This document shows positions 34,825 through 45,651 of a DNA stretch of 64,000 nucleotides, piece by piece. The stretch lies in the NCBI GenBank assembly GCA_003116975.1, contig BGKB01000054.1, positions 186,001 to 250,000 of the forward strand. Direction: 5' to 3'. Each line of letters starts with the position of its first letter. Position 1 is the stretch's first letter. Position numbers and translations under genes: made by a program. This DNA is from Aurantiochytrium sp. KH105 (lineage: Eukaryota; Sar; Bigyra; Thraustochytrida; Thraustochytriidae). The notes under the pieces were generated by a model. The model made no database searches. It saw nothing but the letters and a program-made list of their open reading frames with translations, and was not told the origin of the DNA.

Positions 34825-37593
34825 TTTCTGTATTATGATGCTAGCCATCTCGTGCCGTGCGTCCCGCGCTCGGCCGGCGATCGGGACAAGAAGCACGGCA
34901 GGGAGGCCCGTACGCGTGCGCGGAGGCGGCACGGGCCCGCGGGAGCGCGGGAAGAGCAGGCTCGCGAAGCTGCGCCAGGCTGCGCGAAGCTGCGCGAGCC
35001 TGGAAAGAGGGGTGGCAAGGCGGACGGGCGGCGAGGCGAGGAGACAGCGCGCGAGGAACTTCCGCTCGCTCTTTTTCGCGAGGAAAGAATGGAGAAAGAA
35101 AGCACTTTCAATTTTGTTTTTGCGCAGGCAGGTGAAAAAAGTTAAAAAAACATTTTAGGCTGAAAGAAAAGTAAAAGGAAACGAAATATGTTGTCTCGTG
35201 CTTGCTCCCTATCAAACTATCTAACCGGCCGACCAACTGAAAAGAATCTTTCGATTTTCGTTTCTTTTTATTCAGTTGGTTTTCTGTTTTTCGCAGGTCC
35301 CCGAAGCGGAGTATGAAAGAAAAGGGAAGGAGCAGGGAAGGAAAGGAGAAAGCAAGGAAAGGAAAGAATGAAAGAGAAAGAAAACAAGAAAAAAATTAAA
35401 AAGCGAATGCAGCGAGCTGTGCGAGGGGAGCGAGACGCTCTCTGCAGCCAGCGCAATCGACCTCGCCGCGCTTGGCCACGTCTACGCTCGCATGAGCTGC
35501 GCGCTCTGCTTGCTTTGATCTAGCTTGCGTGCGCATAGGCCCCGCGCGGGCGTACTCCCTCCGCCAGCCTCGGCGCCTCCTGCCTCGCAGCGCTCGTCTC
35601 GCGAGAAAGGCTTCCCGGGCTCACAATCAATAAGCGCCTAATTCTAGAGCCTTCCTTATTCTGGTGCCTCGGCCCTGCTCGTCCATGGCGATCCCCAAGT
35701 CAAGTCAAGTCAAGTCGAGTCGCGCATGGCGGACGCGGGCGCCATGATGATGAAGAAGATGCTCCTCGCGGCCGGGCGATGCGACGCACAGCGGCGCGAA
35801 GGGCCTCGAGGATGGCGGCTGCGGAGAGCGGTATCCTCGCGCCGGGCCGCTGCGTCTCAGACGCGGAGCGGAGATCGAGAATGAGAGAGAGCGAGTTGGT
35901 GCGGTGCGGATACGCATTTCCTGGGGACGCCGTCAAGTTCAAGGTCAAGCAGGGCGCGCTTGACGGGCTGGAGAGCGAGAGAAGACCTTCGAGAGCTGAG
36001 GGCCGATCGACCGGTGGCCATTGCGAATCAAGGGACGAATGAACGCAATGGCATGGCATGCCATGCCATGGCATGGCATGCAAGCAAGATGCGATGCGGG
36101 ATGTACGCATTTCTGTCAAGTTGTTTGTTCATTCGTTCGTCCATGCGCAAGCAACTCGCGCTTGATGATGGTCGGTCGGTCGGTCGGTCGATCGATCGAT
36201 CGGTTGCCTGCACTGGCCGATCGATGCACGACGAGATCGTCAACGGGCCGGCCCTGCATCTCATCTCACCCATCCCATCCCGTTCGCCGCGTCGACCCAC
36301 CAACCGTCCACGCGGCCTTACGGCAACGCACGACGGACGGACGCGGCGGTCTCTCGCTCGCCGCCTGCCAGGCCGGTCGGAGCCAGAGCTGCCGCGCTGG
36401 CTGCTGCGCTGCGTGCTGGGACGCAAGATAGATACGCCCACCTGGTCCTGCTACAGCTACAGCTGCTGCTGCAGCAAGCAAGCAAGCAAGAGCGGGCTGG
36501 GACGAGCGAGGGCTGGGTGGGACGCGGGACCCGCCGGCGGAGGCGCGAAGGCGCAGGAGCAGAGCGGGGCGGAGCAGGGCGAGGGCGCCGCGCGGCCAGG
36601 ACCCCGCGCGAGGAACGGCTGTGCGGAGCAGAGCAGAGCAGAGCAGAGCAGAGCAGGGCCTGGACGGTGATGATGCGAATGGCGATGGGCGATGACGATG
36701 CGGATTGACGGAGACTGAGGAGGAGGAGGCGACGCGGGAGCGCGAGCGAGAGGCGCGGCGCGAGAGGGCGCGGCGGAGGGGAGCGGGAGCAGCGCGCGCG
36801 CCCGGGACCGCGGGGCGCGCCCGCGCGGGCTGGGTGGTGAGGGGTGGACGAGGAGGACGGGATGGATGAGGCAGACCCCGCGTGACGGGCGTCGAACGGC
36901 GCGTGACGGGCGCAGACAGAGAGAGAGGCGGGCGGGGAGGGAGGGAGGGAGGGAGGGAGGGGAGGGGGAGAGCGGAGGGAGGGAGCGGCGGGTGACACGG
37001 ACGGACAGGAGGGAGGAGGGAGGGAGGGAGGGAGGAGCGAGGAAAAAAGAGCGACGCGTGACGGCGCGCTGAACGCTCTTGAACCTCAGCCGAAAAGAAT
37101 TTTTGAATTTTTGTTTATACAAAGAAAAAACGAGATAAAAGAAAAGAAAAAATTGGAATTGAAAAATGTTTGTCTGAAAATAAAAGTTTCTAAAAAATGG
37201 AGGGGACGGAGGGAGGGAGGGAGGGAGGGAGGGAGGGGAAAGCCAAAAGGCCAGCCAGGCGCGTCGGAGAGGCGAGGCGACTCGGGACGCGCCCCGGGAC
37301 GCCGGGACTTCGCGGCGAGGCTCTCCGGGAGGCGGCGCGGCGAGAGCCGGGGAGAAGGGCCCTGCCGCGCGGTCTCCGCGGGCGGGCGGAGGCAGGGCAG
37401 GCCGCGGCGGCCAGCCAGGTGGCGGAGACCGCGACTTGAGGATGGATGGGAAGGGCGGCGTCCTCCAACAAAAATAGAACGACAAAAGAAAAAAGAAATG
37501 AACCCTGGCTCGTGTAAAAAACCCCGTCCCTCGTGAAAGCAGAAACCAGAGAAAAAAGTTTTCATTTCCATTTTCATTCTCGTTTTTGTTTTT

Positions 37594-37624
<31 letters not shown>

Positions 37625-38320
37625 GCGGGAGGACGGGCGAAAGAAAGAAAGGAAAAGGAAAGAAAAAGGAAAGAAAAAGGGAAAATGAAGGCCCCAACCG
37701 AGTTCGAGTTCGGAACCGGCGGCAAACTCGAATCGCAATCGCAACCGCGCAGACAGATCGAGCAAGCCGGAGCCATCAAGCCAAGGCACGCCGCGCCAAG
37801 CAAGCCACGCCAAGGCAAGCCACGCCACGCCGCGCCGCGCCGCGCCGCGCCGCGCCGAGCCCTGCCGAGCGAGCGAGGCCGCGCGGACAGACAGACGCAG
37901 CGCCGCGCAGAGCAGCGGCGACCCCGGTCGGTCGCGTTGATCGGCATCGTCGTCACCGCGAAGACGGGAGAGAGAGAGGAGAGCGGAGAAGCCAGCGCGC
38001 ACTCTTCGCAAGAGGAGGAGCAAGAGAGGGCGGAGACGAGAGGGATAGGTAGAGCAGGCAGGGCGTAGGCGACGCGGGAAGACAGACAGAAGACCAATTG
38101 CCCAACGCCCGCAAGCGCGAACGAAGAAAGGAAAGAAGTTTTTTCGAGATAAGCAAGAGCCAGCGAACGCAAAGGTCTCTTTCATTCATTCATTCATTCG
38201 CCTTCAGTCAACAAACCCTCAAGCCAAGCACCACCGTCCATCGAGACCACCCTCGGCAAGCCCACAAAGCAAACCCACAAAACGCCAACGCAGCAAGAGC
38301 AGCAGCACCCAAAAAAGGCA
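32048..38320. other. 6.3-kb microsatellite-rich region without a supportable gene
   Basis: Dominated by simple repeats and purine/pyrimidine strand asymmetry. These include GAAA tracts at 32455-32570, CATT tracts at 32774-32818, CCAT at 33349-33377, TTTC at 33890-33975, GTCT at 34664-34692, TTTC at 34794-34826, CAAGT at 35699-35720, ATGGC at 36048-36080, GGTC/GATC at 36173-36202, AGAGC at 36624-36657, GGGA at 36931-36962 and 37200-37240, TTTTG at 37595-37625, and CGCCG at 37825-37858. Very long open frames (for example minus 36457-38172) translate to Phe/Leu/Ser/Pro low complexity and are artefacts. The last ~200 bp, with a CATT run at 38183-38203, is the likely 5' UTR of the next gene. Confidence 0.5.
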
Positions 38321-40180
38321 ATGATCCTCGAGACGGCACACGCCCTCCAGCTCGCAGCAGACCAAAAGAGAGACATGGAGGCCAGAATGCAAAAGGAAAA
38401 ACGTTTGCTCCGCGAACAGCAGGGCATCGTGACGCGCCGAAGGGCGCTCGCCGCCGCCGCGCACTCCAACCCAATCGCAAGCGGCGACGAGAACGCATCA
38501 CACCCCAACAACAAACGCAGCAGGCCCGCCGCCATCAAGACTGCGAACGCCGCGCGCGGCCAGGACGCAGCAGACGTCGCACTCTTCGACGACCTCAGCG
38601 GCATGCTCTCGCCCATGAACGCCAACTCCACCTACAGCGAGCTCTTTTCCAACGGCGAGGAAGCTGCCCACCTCGATATGCACGACAAGCATCGTCACCA
38701 CCACGCGCGCAACGCCAGCGGAGGCAGTCTGCCGCTCCTCGGTCTCGAGGACATCCTCGGCGCCGGCGGACTCGAGGTTTCCGCCTCCGCCTACGAAGAC
38801 GACTTCGCGCCCATGAACTACGGCTTTGAGCAGCATCATCTTGATCAAGAGCAGCAGCAGCAGCAGCAGCTCCACCACCACGACAGTCACTACGACCTCG
38901 TCCACAGCGTCGCCAGCGAAAGCCTCTTTGCCGCGCGCCAACGCAACAACAACAACAGCGCAAACATTGTCGTCGACGCCTCTGAAAACGACGTGGACGC
39001 CGTCGCCGAGTTCGGCGATCTCTTCCTCAACGGCCCTTCTCCGGCGGCCGCTCACGCTCACGCAACCGCAAACCCGTACAGCAGCCACCACCACGGCTAC
39101 ACCGAGCGAACCCACAGCCACCACGACATCTCCGCCGGCGCCACCGGCATGGAGGAAACCTACGGTGGTCTCGTCAACGACGACGACGATGAGGGATTCT
39201 CTTTTATGATCCAGGACCTCGCGCAAGGCGAGCCCTCCGACACCCACTCCGCGTCGAGCGCATCCTCTGCAGCGACCGCGGCCCTCTCGGCAGCCTCCGC
39301 CCCGAACCCCACCAAGAAGCGCAAGCTTCACGTGGACCCGGCCGTGCCCTACAAGACCAAGCAGGCGCGCCAAAACTCTTCGTCGTCCTCGTCGACCGCC
39401 TCGTGGTCTCACCCTTCGGCGAGCAGCAGCGGATACTCGACGCCCAACCTGGCCCAGCAGAACAAGGCCCGGGCCTCCTCCAACAAGAACGCACAGAACC
39501 GCCACATGTCGCCCCTCGCCACCAAACAGCAGCTGCAGCAGCAGCAGCAAAAGCAACATGCCACCACCGTCCATGCCCCGCCTGCAGTAGCCGCAGCCGC
39601 AGCAAGACTCGGCACCAACCTTCCCTACGCGCCGGCGCCAGGCTCCTCGCGAGATCCCCTCGCCGCCCTTCGCTACGGCAGCTCCAAGGTCGCAGGCAAG
39701 CGCTGGACCGCCAAGCAGGACGAGCAGCTCCGCAAGGCCGTCAACAAGTTCAAGTCCTCGAACTGGAAGGCCATCGCTCAATGCGTCGAGGGCCGCAACC
39801 ACGTCCAGTGCCTTCAGCGCTGGAAAAAGGTCCTTCAGCCCGGACTCATCAAGGGCATGTGGGCTCAAGAGGAGGACGACAAACTGCTTGAGCTCCTGGC
39901 GCAGCAGGGCAAGGAAAAATCGTGGACGAAGATCGCCGAGCACATTCCCGGCCGCACCGCCAAGCAGTGCCGCGAGCGATGGCATCTCAACCTCGACCCC
40001 TCCATCAACCGCGGCCCCTGGACCAAGCAGGAGGACGACATCCTCATGGGTCTTCATGCCAAGATCGGCAACAAGTGGGCAGAGATCAAGCGCAGTCTCC
40101 CCGGAAGGACTGAGAACGGCGTCAAGTCTCGCTTCAAGTCCATCCAGCGCGCCCTCAACAAGGATACGCGCTTTGACTAA
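38321..40180 (+). CDS. Three-repeat (R1R2R3) Myb transcription factor
   Basis: An intronless 619-residue protein starting at the first ATG after a purine-rich leader. The N-terminal two-thirds are low complexity: a charged helix (MEARMQKEKRLLREQQ), His-rich and Gln runs, and Ser/Ala tracts. A basic KKRKLH near residue 330 may be a nuclear signal. The C-terminal ~160 residues hold three Myb repeats. R1 at ~460-508 begins KRWTAKQDEQL. R2 at ~513-560 runs from GMWAQEEDDKLLELL to RTAKQCRERWHLNLDP. R3 at ~565-612 runs from RGPWTKQEDDILMGLHAK to RTENGVKSRF. This architecture is that of animal c-Myb and plant MYB3R cell-cycle regulators, but with the DNA-binding domain at the extreme C-terminus. The repeat order and the conserved R2-R3 linker make the call firm; regulation of cell-cycle genes is only an inference from the family. 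Confidence 0.93.
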   Translation: MILETAHALQLAADQKRDMEARMQKEKRLLREQQGIVTRRRALAAAAHSNPIASGDENASHPNNKRSRPAAIKTANAARGQDAADVALFDDLSGMLSPMNANSTYSELFSNGEEAAHLDMHDKHRHHHARNASGGSLPLLGLEDILGAGGLEVSASAYEDDFAPMNYGFEQHHLDQEQQQQQQLHHHDSHYDLVHSVASESLFAARQRNNNNSANIVVDASENDVDAVAEFGDLFLNGPSPAAAHAHATANPYSSHHHGYTERTHSHHDISAGATGMEETYGGLVNDDDDEGFSFMIQDLAQGEPSDTHSASSASSAATAALSAASAPNPTKKRKLHVDPAVPYKTKQARQNSSSSSSTASWSHPSASSSGYSTPNLAQQNKARASSNKNAQNRHMSPLATKQQLQQQQQKQHATTVHAPPAVAAAAARLGTNLPYAPAPGSSRDPLAALRYGSSKVAGKRWTAKQDEQLRKAVNKFKSSNWKAIAQCVEGRNHVQCLQRWKKVLQPGLIKGMWAQEEDDKLLELLAQQGKEKSWTKIAEHIPGRTAKQCRERWHLNLDPSINRGPWTKQEDDILMGLHAKIGNKWAEIKRSLPGRTENGVKSRFKSIQRALNKDTRFD

Positions 40181-40494
40181 AACACACGGGCAGCGAGCGA
40201 CTTCCGCGACTGATTTATAAAAACCTCTTGTTTAGGTTCTGTACAAAGTATAATTCTTTTCTTTTGAGCTCGATTTCGTTTCATAAAAATTCATTGCATG
40301 CATGATCGGGAATCATCAGATGGCCTGCAAAGAAGTTCCCGAGCAGTCTCGGCTCTTCGTTCTCCCTGTTCACTGTTGACTGTAGTCAAGCAATCAATCA
40401 TGTCATCGACAGAATTGAAACAAAGACTTTACCGCAACCTCCCCATCGCCATGATTGAATATCGGTCTCACTGTTTTTTATTTAAACTTAACAT

Positions 40495-40790
40495 AGGTGA
40501 CAGCGCGGTTGATAGATGCGCTCAGGCAAAAACGTCTCTTGTCTCAACAGCGTGATAATCTAGCAAAGGTCGACTCGAGCAACAGAGCTCTCATCAAGTC
40601 CGAGAACGACGATAAAATTTTGACCACGACATTGAGCAAGACACTGATGAGATCCGCAGAATCCACCACTGCCATGGTGCGGAATCTGTCTCAACGCGGT
40701 TGATATGATGTGCTTAGGAAAGCGCGACGCTTCTCTCGACAGGGTGGTTGCAGCGCCCTCATCAAGTCTGAGAGACACCTCCTCTTCCTT
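40495..40790. repeat. Diverged direct repeat pair
   Basis: GCGGTTGATAGATGCGCTCAGG with following CTCATCAAGTCCGAGA (40502-40604) recurs as GCGGTTGATATGATGTGCTTAGG with CCTCATCAAGTCTGAGA (40697-40772), about 195 bp downstream. The first copy lies in a short frame containing SSNRALIKSENDDK; the second does not preserve it. It may be a remnant of an expanded exon array, but that is speculative. Confidence 0.4.
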
Positions 40791-41427
40791 CTCTTTCTTC
40801 TTCTTCTTATTCTTGAAGTTTGTCGGCAATACTGATGATGTTGTTGAAGCAAGGATATCATGCGTCTTGCAGAATCCGAGGTTAGACCAACAGCTAGGCC
40901 TAGGCCTACTGCATGGCGGAGACGCTCCAAGGTTCGCTCGATCGCTGAGCCGCAGGCTCGCGCTCTTCCGTGAACGCGGCGACATGGCCCTCTCCCTCCG
41001 CTGGCACCTGCGACTCTCGCCCGAGGTGCTGGTCGCAGTCCTCTCCACACCTCGCCTGGTCCCGCCTGCGTCAGGTCAGGTCAGGTCCGAGAGATTTCCC
41101 CGCCGCTCCTCCTTTGCAAGCCCTGCACCAAACTCGCCGTCCCTTCGCTTTGCTGGCCCGCTCTGCCTGCGCCTCGCCTGCGCGTCGGCCGTCGTCTTGC
41201 GCGCCGCGGTCTCCCCCCTCCTCGATGATCGCGGTCTCCTCCCTCGCCGTGCACACGCTCGCGCAAACGAACAAGCAGCCCCATGATGGTTTCACTACTC
41301 CATTGGCATGGCAAACTGCATGCAATCCTGGTGTAGTGTAGTACAGGAGGGTCTTCGTGTCGACGCGCCGCGGCGCCGCGTCGGTGCCGCTCCTCTTCTG
41401 GCTGGCCTTACTGTTACTACAACTTTT

Positions 41428-41512
41428 CATTGCATTGCATTGCATTGCATTGCATTGCATTGCATTGCATTGCATTGCATTGCGCTGCACTGCACCGCAC
41501 CGCACTGCATTG
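41428..41512. repeat. (CATTG)n pentanucleotide microsatellite
   Basis: About ten perfect CATTG units, decaying at the right end into CACTG/CACCG variants. Confidence 0.9.
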
Positions 41513-41886
41513 CAGCCGCGCACAAGTGCAACCGGTTTCACGAGCCGCGCTGGAAGACAGCGGCACGTACACTCGCGCCGTCCTCCTCGCCGGCGCCGCC
41601 GTTGCAGGCCGAGGCGGAGACCGACCGGGACGCGCACACGTGCTTCTGCATGCGGGCGCCGCGGCGGGCGCCGGAAAGGAAACTACGGTTGGTCGTTGGG
41701 CGAGGTCCTGGTCCTCTTCGCGGGCGCGGCCTAGGGTTTCCGGTGGCGCGCGGCTAGGAGCCCGCGCCTCAGGGAGAGCGGAGGAAGAAAGCAGAAGAAA
41801 GAAAGCAAAGCAGAGCAGAGCAGAGACAGCAGAGCCGCAACAGAGCGAGGCCGAGGCGAGCGAGCGGCGCGGCGAGGAGCGGCAGC

Positions 41887-44800
41887 ATGAGCCTGGGCGC
41901 GCAGGGCGCGTGGCACGCCGTGCACGGCGACGAGGCGGCGGCGGCGGAGATCCTGTACGTGGGCGGGGCGCCGTGCGGGCATGCGCGCATGCGCGCATGC
42001 AGGCAGGCAGGCAGGCAGGCGAGGATGGGCAGGGAAATGTCCACGGCGCACACGCCGGTGAAGCGCGTGGCGCGCGAGGGAGGAGCGCGCAGAGCGAGGG
42101 CTGACTGACGCGGAGAGGACGCGACGCGATGCCGTGCGCAGGGAGAAGGGAGAGCTCAGCATCGAGAGCCTCGTGGACGTGGTCGAGCGCAGCTGCACGC
42201 TGCAGGAGTTAACGTACGTTCGATCGTTGGGGTTGGCCCATGCCGACTTCACCGTCAGGCAGGCAGGCAGGCAGGCAGACGCGCGGACAGAATACTGACG
42301 GGGAGACGGATGGGAAACCGCGCAGACTCAATGGACACCTGCTCGCGGACGAGGAGGCCCGGGCCCTCGGCCTCGCCCTGCAGCACAACAAGTCTCTGCG
42401 ATACCTCGAGTACGTGACCTGCTTGACCCCCCCTTCCCTCTCTCGGGGAGGAAAAGGGGAAAAAAAGGAAAGAGAAAAAGACTGACGAAGACGAGCAAGC
42501 GCAGCCTCCACAAGAACAATATTGGTAGTGCCGGCGTAGCGCACCTCGTAGACGGCTGCCTGCGCAACAAGTCCTTGCACACGCTCAAGTAAGTCGACAC
42601 GGTCAAGGCAAGGAATAAAATGGAGAGAGAGAGAAAAAAGAAAAGAAAAGAAAAAAAAGAGAGACCCATCTCACACTGACACATGCGCTTCATTATCTCG
42701 TTCCAGTCTTGCCAGCAATGAGTTCAATCAACAGGCATGCGCGTCCATCGCTCGCATCCTTGCGCAGAGCCAATCTCTTCGCTCACTCAAGTACGTTGGG
42801 ACATTAAGATGTGTGGCGGAGGGACAATTGGACATTTGGACTGACCCTTTTCGATGGCATGTCGTTGCTTTGATTTTGTTTTGTTCTATTCTGTTGTTAA
42901 TCGCAGCCTCTCCAACAACTACCTGCACGACGGTATCGTTGAAGCCATCCAAAAGACCTTGCACGAGAATGGACCTCTCGAGAACCTTGAGTACGTTGGC
43001 ACATACATACTCTTTCTTTTTTTCCCCAAAAATTCTCGCAATCCACCCATCGCGTATACTAACATTTTGCGCCGCTGCACATATTTGTTCGCTCTACAGT
43101 CTCTCACGAAATGGCATTCAGGAAGCGGGCTTTGCTCGGTTCCTTCCCGTGCTCATGCGCAATCAATGTCTGCGCAAGCTGGAGTAAGTCCAAAAAGGAT
43201 GGTCTCGGCCCAAGAAAGGGCAACGACGGGAAATCGAGTAGTAAAGAGGGGGACCGCAAACTCACTTTACTTCGCCTCCCTCCCCACACTCACGTTCAGC
43301 ATCTCCACCAACAAAGTCGGCAAGGATGGCGCACGAGCTCTGGCCATCGTGCTCCAGACCAACAAGACCTTGCACTCTCTCAAGTACGTGAACACATTGC
43401 TTTCCATGGCTCAAACATGAACACTCACCAAATGATCATGAACGCAGCCTCGAACAGACTCGCATGGGCGCCGAGGGTCTCTTTGTCGTCGTCGCTGCTC
43501 TTCACAGCAACGACACCTTGCGCGAGCTCAACCTTTCCCACAACGAGGTCAACTTTTTTGCCATTACGGCACTTGCTGCCGCAGTCAAGCAGTCCGGCTT
43601 GCGTGTTCTCCAGTACGTTTTACTTTCAACTTCGCGACCACGTCGACGCAAGTGGCTGACCCCGTTCTCATCTTGTTCGTAACCAGACTCAACCAGACCA
43701 CGCTAGGACGCAAAGGAACCGAGGTCTTGGCCACAGCTCTAACGCGCACAAGCACCTTGGAAACGCTTTCTCTTGCTTCTAACTCCATCGGGGATGTCGG
43801 CGTCCAAGCTCTCGCAAATGCGCTCCACCACAATCGTTCTCTCCTGCGCATTGATCTTTCGAGCAACAACATTGGCGACGAAGGCGCCAAAGCCATGGGC
43901 CTTGTCCTGCAGCAACGTCGCACACTCCGTGAACTTCGGTACGTGAAATGCTTGCTTCTCCTTTTCTCTTTTGTTTTTCGGCTACTCGTGATCCGTGAAC
44001 ACTGACCCATGCTTTATAAACAAACATGCAAACACAGCCTTGACCATAACCGCATTGGCAACGATGGCATCAAAGCTCTAGCGCTTGGCCTCCGCGTCGC
44101 GACAACCTTGGAGTCGCTCGAGTACGTTCCTTCGTTCTTCTTTCTTCGTTATGTTTTCTCGAACAAACTCTAACTCTCTGTTGTTCGGATATGCGCGCGC
44201 ACAGTCTTGGTCGCAATGACTTCAATCACGAGGGAGTCTCTGCTCTGGCCGAAGTCGTCCGCCACCATCCTTCGCTTCGGGTCCTCCAGTAAGTTCCAAG
44301 CGCGCACAGTACAATTCCCTTTTCCTTTTCTTTACTTTATTTCTGACGTGACACGAGCGATCTAACATGCGCTATACAGTCTTGACGAGAACGACCTTGG
44401 GGACAGCGGGGCCTCCACTTTGGCCTCTGCGCTGCAACGCAATCAAGTCATGAGGACGCTCAAGTACGTTTGACAAACCTTTGCTCATTCTTGCGAACAC
44501 GTCATTCTAACGAACCAAATTCTGCACATAGTCTGTACTGCTGTCAGATTGGCGACAATGGTGCCCACGCCTTGGCAGTTGTGCTTCGACACCATACTTC
44601 GCTGCAGTCTCTCAACCTTGACAGCGCCAAAATCGGCCATGCGGGACTCTCGTCCCTGGCCATGGCCCTCGAGCAGAACCGTTCACTCCGACACCTTTCG
44701 TACGTTTGTTTCATGATCAACTCTTCTGGATGCGGGACGAATGTACTGACTGACACAACTTGTTTGTAATTGTTTTCGTGTATTCAGGCTCCTCTTTGCC

Positions 44801-45343
44801 GACGTCACTCCGGCCTCGATCGACGTCCTTGCAAAAGCGCTCGAGGACAACGAGGTCCTCGTGGACTTGCGACTGCGATACGAATACGGCTACGTCAAAT
44901 TCGACCAAACGGTGCAGAACCGTAAACTCATGGCTGCTCAAGAGCTCTTTGCCGGCGCCAACCAACTCTTGCTAGAGGTAGAGACAGCGCGCACGTTGTC
45001 TCTGCGTCATGGACTCCCAGTCATGAGCCAGAAAAAACCAGACAAGTTTGTCAGCAGGGTCTCCGACATCGTCGAGCAGGAAGAGAAAATCTACGACCTC
45101 GATCCCGTGCGCGAGATGCAGAGACGCCTGACGCGGACCCGTGCTCAAATCGACCGTCTTGCGCAGGACATTCCACTCTTGGGCCCCTACCTGCTGCGCC
45201 CTTGCCACCGTGCCTCGACGCGCACAGGGACGCGCGAGGCCGAAATGTTTAGCTCCAGGCACATTCTCTTCAACGACAACAACACGCGCCACCACCACCA
45301 GCTGCAGCGCTCCGTTAGCGGCCGCATCATTCTCGCTCCTTGA
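41887..45343 (+). CDS. NLRC3-like LRR (RNI-type) protein, 15 exons
   Basis: Exons: 41887-41954, 42142-42213, 42326-42409, 42505-42588, 42707-42790, 42907-42990, 43100-43183, 43300-43383, 43448-43612, 43687-43938, 44038-44121, 44205-44288, 44380-44463, 44532-44699 and 44788-45343. All introns are phase 2, GTACGT or GTAAGT to CAG/TAG. The total is 2037 nt, 678 residues, no internal stop. After a short leader come about 16 LRRs of 28 residues with the RNI pattern (for example NNIGDEGAKAMGLVLQQ). Most LRRs are one 84-bp exon; exons 9, 10 and 14 carry two, three and two LRRs with no intron. The ~185-residue last exon ends the LRR fold and adds a charged helical region (EIVEQEEKI-like, REMQRRLTRTRAQIDRL) and a His-rich tail. 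No NACHT, kinase or TIR is present, so a scaffold or sensor role is an inference. Exon 2's acceptor at 42141 is the least certain. Confidence 0.85.
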
Positions 45344-45651
45344 TGCTCACGAGGCTTTCTCGACCCTAGGGAATAATGAATGGGTCTCATCTTGTACATA
45401 CACAATATCAAAGACAAAGAGTGCCGTCCTGGCCGGCCTTCCGACAATGATCGACACCTTTGCCAACCTATAGCCTAGCTTTTCGCTGCCATAACAGTTT
45501 TAGTCATCGACCGAAAGTTCTACGCAAACGTCTTGATCTCTGCTGCGATTGCTCCCTTTTCTCGAGCACACCAAGAAGAAAGTCCTCTGTTCAAAAGTTA
45601 CAAATTCGAACACATAGTAGGTCTACTTAGCCTTGAGTGGGTGTCCTCATC
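45344..45651. other. Convergent 3' spacer
   Basis: A 308-bp region between the ends of the LRR (+) and WD40 (-) genes. It is AT-richer, with no frame of note; it presumably holds both polyadenylation regions. Confidence 0.5.

Larger units (their letters stand above)
40181..41886. other. Spacer between Myb and LRR genes
   Basis: The Myb 3' region is AT-rich. A diverged ~130-bp duplication lies at 40495-40790 and a pentanucleotide array at 41428-41512, both listed separately. From 40.9 kb the DNA becomes GC-rich, presumably the LRR gene promoter. A GGTCA-type run (GTCAGGTCAGGTCAGGTC) is at 41072-41090. No gene was recognised. Confidence 0.45.

Noticed and set aside
35721-36040. Possible first exon beginning MADAGAMMMKKMLLAAGR
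   Set aside because: No domain, no convincing donor site or downstream exon; frame quickly becomes low complexity.
36457-38172. 571-codon minus-strand open frame, rich in Phe, Leu, Ser and Pro
   Set aside because: Composed of translated GGGA, TTTC and TTTTG repeats; no domain, and frames on both strands are equally open.
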